Assembly: GCA_027297085.1 (NCBI GenBank)
Contig: JAPUIL010000187.1
Coordinates: 1-9,834, forward strand
Length of the DNA stretch: 9,834 nt
Origin: Verrucomicrobiota bacterium
Lineage (GTDB): Bacteria > Verrucomicrobiota > Verrucomicrobiia > Opitutales > UBA2995
Direction: 5' to 3'
Shown: positions 1 to 5,953 of the stretch, one piece after another
Numbering within the stretch: the first letter of the stretch is position 1
Layout of the letters: each line of letters starts with the position of its first letter
Translations under genes and position numbers: made by a program
Notes under the pieces: model-generated
Databases searched by the model: none
The model's input: only the letters and a program-made list of their open reading frames with translations
What the model was told of the DNA's origin: nothing

Positions 1-7
1 TGAAGGG

Positions 8-38
8 AAAGTTTGAAAACCTCTGGTTTTCAAACTTT
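8..38. repeat. Perfect 14-bp inverted repeat (hairpin)
   Basis: AAAGTTTGAAAACC (8-21) and its exact reverse complement (25-38) are separated by only three bases (TCT). Such a hairpin could end a transcript entering from the left or be the end of a small repeat element. There is no T-run after the right arm beyond the TTT inside the stem, so a standard terminator is not assured. The gene to its left lies outside the window. Confidence 0.7.
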
Positions 39-59
39 GAGAGCTGAGGGAAAAGACCG

Positions 60-210
60 GAACGGCAGCAAGCTATCTCCTTCATTTAGATATGCGATAC
101 GAAGTGTAGGAGGTAGCTTTCCTGCCTTGAGCTTGTCGAAATGGCTGCCGAACAGTACCGAACGCAAGGACATCACCCATATCAAAGATGTTCGCTCAGT
201 CTTTGCGAAG
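60..210. repeat. Palindrome-rich dispersed-repeat-like sequence
   Basis: AAGCTATCTCC (70-80) pairs with GGAGGTAGCTT (109-119) with one G-T wobble. The stem extends outward through GGCAG (64-68) and CTGCC (122-126), making an imperfect hairpin of about 63 nt. A competing pair is CGGCAGC (63-69) with GCTGCCG (144-150). Next to it, TGAGCTTGTCGAA (128-140) resembles the CTTCGACAAGCTCA-type motif that recurs between genes in many bacterial genomes. A near copy lies at 5521-5533 of this window. A further small hairpin is TTCGC (191-195) with GCGAA (205-209). The structure is seen directly. Its status as a genome-wide repeat is inferred, and no gene is supported here. Confidence 0.5.
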
Positions 211-248
211 TAAGGAGAATGAATAGTTGAAGGCTGACAATTGACGCC

Positions 249-443
249 GTGTTTGTGCCTTTCATACCCTGTGGTCTCTGCCACAAGGTCTTGATTCGTG
301 ATGAGCAGGAGCAACAAGGTCTTGGACTTGGGCTTTCGATCGTTGAGAGTCTCTGCAAAATTTACGGCGGATCCCTGTCGATTACCAGTAAGCCAGGGGA
401 GGTGACCCGGGTCATACTCCGTTTGCCACTTACCAGAGCTTAA
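249..443 (+). pseudogene. Histidine kinase C-terminal remnant (G2 box onward)
   Basis: This 64-residue reading frame carries the end of a HATPase_c domain. Residues 24-34 read GLGLGLSIVES, the G2 ATP-lid motif, followed by a KIYGGSLSITS segment and a closing VILRLPL strand. That is the normal order at the end of a sensor histidine kinase. The N, G1 and F boxes and the dimerisation/phosphoacceptor helix that should precede it are absent. The frame is closed by a TGA at 228-230, and nothing upstream in any frame restores them. Homology is convincing only from about base 300. An 11-bp direct repeat, ACAAGGTCTTG (283-293 and 314-324), sits across the join. The best reading is a decayed fragment of a kinase gene, not a functional small protein. 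There is no recognisable ribosome binding site at the GTG at 249. Confidence 0.7.
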
Positions 444-527
444 ATGACTGGAATTGTTGGCGGGCTTGAATAATTTGTGGCCCCTGCTGTTTTTTATTGT
501 GACGTTAATGAGTTGCATTGGCTGAAC

Positions 528-544
528 CGGTACTTACAGTACCG
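528..544. promoter_or_regulatory. 7-bp inverted repeat upstream of the SPFH gene
   Basis: CGGTACT (528-534) and AGTACCG (538-544) are exact inverted arms around TAC. The repeat ends 22 bases before the SPFH start codon. It could be an operator or a leader hairpin of that gene. I cannot assign clear -35 and -10 boxes around it. Confidence 0.35.
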
Positions 545-566
545 CGCTTTAATCTCTTAAATTCTT

Positions 567-1463
567 ATGAATAACAAAGGTCTTTTTTCAATTATCGTGG
601 TTGCGATCATCATCGTGGTCGTTCTTTTATTCGGCTCCCGGTTTGTAAAAACGGTTGCACCTGGTTATGTGTCCGTAGCGTCTCTGTTCGGAAAAGTGGT
701 GGAAACACCCTTCAATGCCGGTCTGCACATTCCGGTCAATCCGCTTTACCAATGGCACGATTTCGATGTCCGGTCCGATACCATTACAGAAACAGCCAGT
801 GTGCCTTCGCAGGATCAGTTGCAGACCCGAATGGATGTCAGCGTGAAGTTCCGTCTCAACGCGGAGGAGACTCCAAACACACTTCAAAGGTTTGGGGACA
901 AAACCCGTCTTGTAACTTATCAGTTGATACCTTCCCTTCGTTCGAGATTGCGCGAGGCGGGTAAAACCATTCATCGGGCAGAAGATTTCTTTCTTGAGGA
1001 AACTCAGAACAGGTTGCAGATACAATTGTTGGCGGACTTGAGGACCAGCTTGGACGAAAAAGGTCTGATCATCGAGGAAGTCCTCATTCGTAGTATCGAC
1101 CTTCCGCCGTTCATCATGAAAGCCATCGAGGCTAAAAAAGAACGCGAACAGGAGGTGGAAAAACAGAAAGCTGAACTGGAGCGTTTTAAAACAGAAGCAA
1201 TGCAACTCGTAGCGCAAGCAGAAGCCGAACGCCTTGCAGCTGAGGAGGAGGCGATGAAACTTCGTGTTCTGGCGGATGCAAAAGCCTACGAAATCGAAAA
1301 GGTCAATAAGGCTATCGCAGGTAACCAGGCCTACATCCAACTTCAGGCCCTGAAAGCCTTGGAGAAAATCGCCGAAGATCCTGCAGCGAAAATCTATTTC
1401 ATGGATGGCAACAGCCCCATGCCGCTTCCCTTGCTTCACATGGGAGAAATGGGACAAAAATAA
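567..1463 (+). CDS. SPFH/band 7 (prohibitin-like) membrane protein
   Basis: A 298-aa membrane-anchored protein of the SPFH (stomatin/prohibitin/flotillin/HflK-HflC) superfamily. These proteins form large ring assemblies on membranes and modulate proteases or lipid microdomains. A single hydrophobic anchor spans about residues 7-23. The band 7 domain runs from about 26 to 190, beginning VAPGYVSVASLFGKVVET and including the characteristic RSIDLPPFIMKAIEAK end (175-190). A long charged Ala/Glu/Lys-rich coiled coil follows at about 186-255, with a short C-terminal tail. Length fits the prohibitin-like group. It stands alone: no NfeD, FtsH or paired HflK/HflC gene is adjacent, so the partner is unknown. 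The ATG at 567 is chosen because it places the anchor at the very N-terminus. No Shine-Dalgarno sequence precedes it. A strong terminator follows at 1482, indicating a monocistronic transcript. Family assignment is firm, the specific role is not. Confidence 0.93.
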   Translation: MNNKGLFSIIVVAIIIVVVLLFGSRFVKTVAPGYVSVASLFGKVVETPFNAGLHIPVNPLYQWHDFDVRSDTITETASVPSQDQLQTRMDVSVKFRLNAEETPNTLQRFGDKTRLVTYQLIPSLRSRLREAGKTIHRAEDFFLEETQNRLQIQLLADLRTSLDEKGLIIEEVLIRSIDLPPFIMKAIEAKKEREQEVEKQKAELERFKTEAMQLVAQAEAERLAAEEEAMKLRVLADAKAYEIEKVNKAIAGNQAYIQLQALKALEKIAEDPAAKIYFMDGNSPMPLPLLHMGEMGQK

Positions 1464-1481
1464 TTTTATCCGGTAAATTTG

Positions 1482-1515
1482 AAAAGCGGGCTCCAAATAT
1501 GGAGTCCGCTTTTTT
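1482..1515 (+). terminator. Rho-independent terminator of the SPFH gene
   Basis: AAAAGCGGGCTCC (1482-1494) pairs with GGAGTCCGCTTTT (1501-1513) around the loop AAATAT, with one G-T wobble. Six consecutive T residues (1510-1515) complete it. It begins 18 bases after the SPFH stop codon and separates that gene from the DUF1800/DUF1501 unit. The A-run on the left side could also give partial function on the opposite strand. Confidence 0.9.
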
Positions 1516-1581
1516 GTACGCTCCGTGGAGACTACTATCAGCAAAGTATATACAGGGTTTTTGTAAAATCGTTGTCAATCA

Positions 1582-3408
1582 ATGCCCGGTTTTTGGGAAA
1601 ATTCGGATTTGGGAAAAGGACTCTTTGATTTAGGGAGAAATTTAATCCGCGATATGAATACAGCCAAAATCAAAGAACCATCCTCGCTCTCCCGAAGAGA
1701 TTTCGTTAATTTAGCATCCAAAGCGTCTGCCAGTGTTGTGACAGGAGTCACTGCTGCTCCTAAGAACGTGACGCCAATGCGCGACAGCAAGAAATCATTT
1801 GAGGATGCAGGGACCCAGGCGGCCATGCAGGCAGCCAGTGCAACTGAATTGCCCAATATTGATGAGTATCGCACCCATGCAGCTAGCCTCCCAAAGCTGA
1901 GTGTAATTGCCCTGACTCGTTGCGGTTTCGGACCAACTCCAGAAGCTATTGCTGATTTCGAAAGTATGGGAGTGACCGACGAGGAACGCCTTTCCAATTG
2001 GTTGGATAAACAACTCAATCCGGATAGTATTGCCGATGCCGATTGTGACGCCAGGATACAGGCAGCCGGATTTACCACCCCGGGTAAGACGTTGCGACAA
2101 GCATGGCAGCAATATGCCGACGCGAGTTCTAACACCCGCCGGCAGCCGGTTGTTGAGCTTGAGCGTTTAAACTTCATGCGCGCTGCTCACAGTAATAAGC
2201 AGCTGTTCGAAGTCCTGGTAGATTTCTGGCACAACCATTTTAACATTTATGGATGGGGCACTTACATCGATGCCGTATTCATGAATTGGGATGAACAGGT
2301 GATTCGCAAAAACGCCCTGGGTAACTTCCGCGAATTTATTGAAGACATGACCAAGCATACGGCCATGTTGTATTACCTCGACAACTACACCAATACCTCA
2401 GCCGGGTTTAATGAAAATTTCGCCCGCGAGTTATTCGAATTACATTCCATGGGAGCGGAGAATTATTACGGGGTTATTCCAAGGGATGAAGTTCCTAGAT
2501 ACGCCGACGGGACTCCCCGAGGTTATGTAGATGCAGATGTATATGATGCTGCTGAATGTTTTACCGGCTGGACTGTCAATGATCGTGGTGAATTTGGCGA
2601 CTACGGCGATTTCCTATACCGCAACGACCATCACAGCCAGGGAGAAAAACGAATATTGCAGCAGGTGATTCCCGCTTTTGGAGGGGAATCTGATGGCTAC
2701 AAAGTCTTGGATATAGTAGCTTATCACCCTGGCACAGCCCGCTACGTATCCAGGAAACTCTGTCGGAGACTCATCATGGACAATCCTCCTGAAAGTCTGG
2801 TCAGACAGATCGCGGATGTATTTATGGCCAATAAAGATGAGCCGGATCAATTAAAACGGGTCATCCGGGCAGTTATTATGTCCGATGAATTCCGGTCCAC
2901 ATTTGGTGAAAAGGTAAAACGTCCCTATGAAATGGCTGTCAGTGCTTTTCGCGCTACCGCCGCAGAGTGGCCGTTTGACCTTGAAAGCAGCGATGGAAAT
3001 CGGGTTCTAGATTACCTGGAAAGCACTGGACAAGGCCTTTTCAGGCATCCTACTCCCGACGGCTATCCAGACGTTAAAGAAGACTGGTTGAGTACCAATC
3101 CGATCATGAGCATTTGGCGATTGATGATCTATGTCGTTGATGATTCGAACAACGACATTAGGAACCTTCGTATTGAAGAGACCACCCCGTCCAGCGTCCG
3201 ATCTGCTGCCGGCCTTGTGGACTATTGGGTCGATCGCATCCTTGGGCGTTCATTGCCTGCAGGTGAGCGAGAAGCTCTTGTTGATTTTATGGCTGATGGG
3301 CGTAGCGAAAGTATGGATACGCTCTGGGATTCCAATTCCGATGTGGGTCGCCGTCTTCGTTACATGGTCGGTCTTATCCTGATGTCACCAACTAATTTCC
3401 TTCGTTAA
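1582..3408 (+). CDS. DUF1800 family protein, Tat-exported
   Basis: A 608-aa protein of the DUF1800 family (Pfam PF08811), whose biochemical activity is unknown. Family hallmarks appear in order: a CGFGPTPEAIADFESMG segment (114-130), DFWHNHFNIY (214-223), ENFARELFELHSMG (278-291), ECFTGWTV (325-332), HHSQGEKRIL (350-359), a HPGTARYVSRKLCRRL helix (382-397) and a GLFRHPTPDGYPD stretch near residue 490. Residues 37-42, SRRDFV, form a twin-arginine motif before a weak hydrophobic stretch, so export by Tat is likely. The start is uncertain. The ATG at 1582 gives a long leader, whereas the in-frame ATG at 1654 (Met25) leaves the 14-residue n-region usual for Tat signals and is biologically attractive. 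Neither start has a well-spaced Shine-Dalgarno site. It precedes the DUF1501 gene by 19 bases, a pairing common to these families, and the two are probably co-transcribed. Confidence 0.92.
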   Translation: MPGFWENSDLGKGLFDLGRNLIRDMNTAKIKEPSSLSRRDFVNLASKASASVVTGVTAAPKNVTPMRDSKKSFEDAGTQAAMQAASATELPNIDEYRTHAASLPKLSVIALTRCGFGPTPEAIADFESMGVTDEERLSNWLDKQLNPDSIADADCDARIQAAGFTTPGKTLRQAWQQYADASSNTRRQPVVELERLNFMRAAHSNKQLFEVLVDFWHNHFNIYGWGTYIDAVFMNWDEQVIRKNALGNFREFIEDMTKHTAMLYYLDNYTNTSAGFNENFARELFELHSMGAENYYGVIPRDEVPRYADGTPRGYVDADVYDAAECFTGWTVNDRGEFGDYGDFLYRNDHHSQGEKRILQQVIPAFGGESDGYKVLDIVAYHPGTARYVSRKLCRRLIMDNPPESLVRQIADVFMANKDEPDQLKRVIRAVIMSDEFRSTFGEKVKRPYEMAVSAFRATAAEWPFDLESSDGNRVLDYLESTGQGLFRHPTPDGYPDVKEDWLSTNPIMSIWRLMIYVVDDSNNDIRNLRIEETTPSSVRSAAGLVDYWVDRILGRSLPAGEREALVDFMADGRSESMDTLWDSNSDVGRRLRYMVGLILMSPTNFLR

Positions 3409-3427
3409 CCTTTAATTACCCACTTCC

Positions 3428-5425
3428 ATGCATACCACACGCCGCAGATTTATTCAGGGTTGTTGCTCAGCAATTGCCGCCATGAGTGGTTCCAGGATAA
3501 CTGGAACCATGTTCGATCAAGGTTCACCCCTCGTTAACCAGGCCGATGGGTCTACCAGCACGGGTGAAATTCTCGTAGTTCTTTACCTGCGAGGCGGTAT
3601 GGACGGTCTCAATTTCATTCCACCTGTTGCGGGAGACAGCCGCGGTTTTTACGAAAGCTTCAGGCCCACCTTAAAAATCCCGACCACCGGCGAAAACGCC
3701 GCATTGCCCTTGAATGGCGAGTTCGGCATGCATCCTCGTGCGACCGCACTTCATGAAATTTTTCAGAATGGCAATCTTGCCATCGTAAACGCAGTTGGGA
3801 ATGCGGGTTCTCGGAGCCACTTTGATGCCCAAACCTATATGGAACTTGGCACACCTTTTGTTAAGACGACGAAATCTGGGTGGCTGACCCGTACCTTGGG
3901 AACTCAGCCGGACCTTCCTCCCGACGTCTTGCTTCCGGTCTTGGCCGCCGGATCTTCTGCTCCAACTTCCCTATTTGGTGAGCAGTCCACTTTAAATATG
4001 TCAAATGGGAGTAGCATTGGATTTTCAAATGCCCATTGGGACATGCGAGACGATATAAGGAAGGCTGTCCGCGACCTGTATTCTGACGGATTCAGCCTGG
4101 TTAAGGACGCAGGTCTTCAGGCCCTCAACGCAGCCGACATCATCGAAACTTTTGGTAGCGAAAGTTACAATCCTGCCAATGGGGCTGAATATCCCAACAA
4201 TGGTTTGGGCCGCGATCTCAGGACAATTGCCAGTATGATCAAACTCGATCTCGGTCTTCGTGTCGCGACGGTCGACTATGGAGGTTGGGACACCCACGAT
4301 ACCCAGGATTACGCGCCCAACAATGGAAACTTCTCCAACAAAATTGGAACGATAAGCGATTCTCTCGCGGCTTTCTATAAAGATCTGGACGGCAGTGAAG
4401 CTAATTCTCTTTCCAAGCGAACAACGGTACTAGTAATGAGTGAGTTTGGACGCCGCGTACGTGAAAATGCCGACCGTGGAACTGATCATGGCTCTGGTAA
4501 TGTGTTCCTGGTTATGGGTGGCTCAGTTAAGGGTGGGGTTCACGGAACTTTCCCGGGATTGCAGAATGATCAATTGTTTATGCAGACAGATCTTAAGCCT
4601 ACAACTGACTACCGCACTATTCTGAGTGAGGTGATCATTCGACGTATGGCCAATCCAAATATTGGAAACATCTTCCCTGGATTTGATGAGTATCAACCAT
4701 TGGATTTAGTAGAAGGTATCGACCTTACTCCGCAGTATGGACCCGGCCAGCCTGAGGCCCCGGTTGTATCCGAATTGCTCACTTTGGGTGACAATACCAT
4801 CCAGGTGACCTGGAACGAAGTGGACTTTGCCAAAGGTTACCGGGTTGAGATGAGGACGGATGAAGCGGGGGACTGGGAAATCGTTCAAATATACGGCGAC
4901 GAATCGCAAACTACCTATCTGGCTTCCGATCTTGTTGCTGGCGGGTATTATGAATTCCGGGTACATGCATTCAACGATGCCGGGAACTCCGAGCGCTCCA
5001 ACGCATCCGCCGCATTCAACAGGAGTGCATTGGAAAACTGGCGTTTTACACACTATGGCCGGATCGACAATGCCGGAGATGCGGCCGACGATCTAGACAT
5101 CAATGATAACGGCGTGACCAATCTTTTGGCCTTTGCACTGAATCTCGATCCGCTCGATAATCATGTTCGGAAGACCGACGGATTAACTCCCGGCATGCCT
5201 GATTCCAGAATGGAAGACGGCATTGCGAAATATCGTTTTCTCAAACCCGGTGGCCGTGATAATATCGATTACAAGGTTGAAATTTCCACCAACCTCGTGA
5301 ACTGGATTACCGTGCCATTATCTACGGTTGCAACAACCGGTATTTATGAGGAAATGGAAGCTTCAGCTCCGCAGAATTTCAACCCGTGTTTCTTCCGCCT
5401 GATCGTAGATCGAATCGATACCTAG
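3428..5425 (+). CDS. DUF1501 protein with fibronectin III and C-terminal modules
   Basis: A 665-aa secreted protein. The N-terminus TRRRFIQGCCSAIAAMSG is a Tat-type signal. Residues of about 45-425 form a DUF1501 domain (PF07394, grouped with the alkaline phosphatase/sulfatase-like superfamily). Typical motifs are LRGGMDGLNF (54-63), GSRSHFDAQTYME (127-139), GGWDTH (285-290), MSEFGRR (337-343) and TDHGSG (352-357). Their Asp and His residues could bind metal, but no reaction is established. A fibronectin type III domain follows at about 443-532 (Val-Thr-Trp, Tyr-Arg-Val-Glu and Tyr-Glu-Phe-Arg-Val-His-Ala strands). Then comes a Ca-binding-like segment, DLDINDNGVTNLL (555-567), and a terminal beta module ending FFRLIV. 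Most DUF1501 proteins stop after the first domain, so this one is about 230 residues longer. Its TAG stop lies inside the left end of the repeat element at 5422, but the terminal module looks complete. It is likely co-transcribed with DUF1800. Confidence 0.92.
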   Translation: MHTTRRRFIQGCCSAIAAMSGSRITGTMFDQGSPLVNQADGSTSTGEILVVLYLRGGMDGLNFIPPVAGDSRGFYESFRPTLKIPTTGENAALPLNGEFGMHPRATALHEIFQNGNLAIVNAVGNAGSRSHFDAQTYMELGTPFVKTTKSGWLTRTLGTQPDLPPDVLLPVLAAGSSAPTSLFGEQSTLNMSNGSSIGFSNAHWDMRDDIRKAVRDLYSDGFSLVKDAGLQALNAADIIETFGSESYNPANGAEYPNNGLGRDLRTIASMIKLDLGLRVATVDYGGWDTHDTQDYAPNNGNFSNKIGTISDSLAAFYKDLDGSEANSLSKRTTVLVMSEFGRRVRENADRGTDHGSGNVFLVMGGSVKGGVHGTFPGLQNDQLFMQTDLKPTTDYRTILSEVIIRRMANPNIGNIFPGFDEYQPLDLVEGIDLTPQYGPGQPEAPVVSELLTLGDNTIQVTWNEVDFAKGYRVEMRTDEAGDWEIVQIYGDESQTTYLASDLVAGGYYEFRVHAFNDAGNSERSNASAAFNRSALENWRFTHYGRIDNAGDAADDLDINDNGVTNLLAFALNLDPLDNHVRKTDGLTPGMPDSRMEDGIAKYRFLKPGGRDNIDYKVEISTNLVNWITVPLSTVATTGIYEEMEASAPQNFNPCFFRLIVDRIDT

Positions 5426-5480
5426 TGTAGGCGTAGGCCGCTTTAAATAATGAAACAGTGATTTCTGCTTTTTGTGACGA

Positions 5481-5629
5481 CTTCGGGGTCATTCCTTGCA
5501 GTCATGCATGTCACCTGTCCTGAGCTTGCCGAAGGAATGCGGGATTGAAGGTTTGACCCGAAAGGCACTCAATTAAGCGGTTTTTTGTCAAATATCGAAG
5601 CAAGACCGGCTTCGGGGTCATTCCTTGCA
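5481..5629. repeat. 20-bp direct repeat, two exact copies
   Basis: CTTCGGGGTCATTCCTTGCA occurs identically at 5481-5500 and 5610-5629. Each copy precedes one copy of the second repeat type (5536 and 5708), giving an A-B-A-B arrangement with unequal spacing of 35 and 78 bases. The GGGGTCA core is the inverse of the TGACCCC core of the second repeat, so the two types may be parts of one palindromic unit. Confidence 0.8.
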
Positions 5630-5802
5630 AGCGCCGTGCCTAGCCATCATGTCCATCGTAGCTGGAGCGAAGTTGGAAGCCTGTCAAGGCGACGGCTGAT
5701 GCATGCCAATGCGGGATTTAAGGTTTGACCCCCTCGAAAGGAAATGGACCGTAGATTCGCTTATAGCGGCCTTAAGTGAGTGCCATTCAGGTTTGACCCC
5801 CT
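5536..5802. repeat. GGTTTGACCC repeat: two 24-bp copies and one partial
   Basis: Positions 5536-5559 and 5708-5731 match at 23 of 24 bases (AATGCGGGATT, one G/T difference, AAGGTTTGACCC). A third partial copy, AGGTTTGACCCCCT (5789-5802), matches 5721-5734. A GTTTGACCCTG relative lies at 8907-8917 on the other side of the receptor gene. Just before the first copy, CCTGAGCTTGCCGAAGG (5519-5535) resembles the motif at 128-140. Such recurrent intergenic units resemble REP sequences. No REP-associated transposase is in the window. Confidence 0.7.
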
Positions 5803-5815
5803 GCTCGACGCTACA

Positions 5816-5884
5816 CTAGTTTCCATTCTGATTTATTCGCAGAGAAGAAGATTTTCTGACGCAACTTTTAAGTCAGGAAACTAG
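5816..5884. repeat. CTAG-bounded inverted repeat CTAGTTTCC/GGAAACTAG
   Basis: CTAGTTTCC (5816-5824) and GGAAACTAG (5876-5884) are exact inverted arms, 51 bases apart. The left CTAG is shared with the right end of the larger element. Between the arms, CAGAGAA and TTTTCTG form a smaller hairpin around GAAGA with one G-T pair. It could be a second, nested small element or a remnant of one. Confidence 0.5.
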
Positions 5885-5909
5885 AGCTGACGAATGTTTA
5901 TGGGTGAAA

Positions 5910-5940
5910 GACGAGGGCGGTATCTGCATCCACCCTCGTC
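5910..5940 (-). terminator. Hairpin terminator candidate for the TonB receptor gene
   Basis: GACGAGGGCGG (5910-5920) pairs with CCACCCTCGTC (5930-5940), ten of eleven positions, around a 9-base loop. On the - strand it starts 13 bases after the receptor stop codon and is followed by only TTT, so the U-tract is weak. It may also block read-through from the DUF1501 side. Confidence 0.6.
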
Positions 5941-5953
5941 CTACAGTAAAAGG

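Larger units (their letters stand above)
5422..5819. mobile_element. Composite MITE-like repeat bounded by CTAGTGTAG/CTACACTAG
   Basis: The left end CTAGTGTAG (5422-5430) is the exact reverse complement of the right end CTACACTAG (5811-5819). A second inverted pair lies inside: AGGCCGCTTTAA (5435-5446) against TTATAGCGGCCT (5761-5772), 11 of 12 matching. A third is GGCACTCAATTAAG (5564-5577) against the reverse complement of 5771-5784, 13 of 14 matching. Two direct repeats (5481/5610 and 5536/5708) fill the middle. No open reading frame of note is present, so any movement would need a transposase in trans. CTAG at both ends could be a 4-bp target duplication, or simply part of the terminal repeat. 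The inverted structure is directly visible. Calling it a mobile element is inference. It fills most of the intergenic space. Confidence 0.5.

Noticed and set aside
30..518. 162-aa open frame on the - strand
   Set aside because: It runs antisense through the palindromic repeat and the kinase remnant, has no domain signal, and part of its translation is simply the repeat read in reverse.
627..1544. 305-aa open frame on the - strand, opposite the SPFH gene
   Set aside because: It is antisense to a gene with clear domain structure and spans that gene's terminator. Its Phe/Leu/Cys-rich composition is typical of an antisense shadow.
1575..2177. 200-aa open frame on the - strand, opposite the DUF1800 start
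   Set aside because: Low-complexity Ser/Leu/Ala composition, antisense to conserved DUF1800 coding sequence, no recognisable family.
5395..5425. Truncation of the DUF1501 gene by the repeat element
   Set aside because: Although the stop codon lies within the element's left end, the C-terminal module finishes with the expected FFRLIV strand, so the protein appears complete to within a few residues.
5481..5802. Possible CRISPR-like array
   Set aside because: Repeats come in two different types with unequal spacing (35 and 78 bases), only two or three copies, and no cas genes. The inverted symmetry fits a REP or MITE better.
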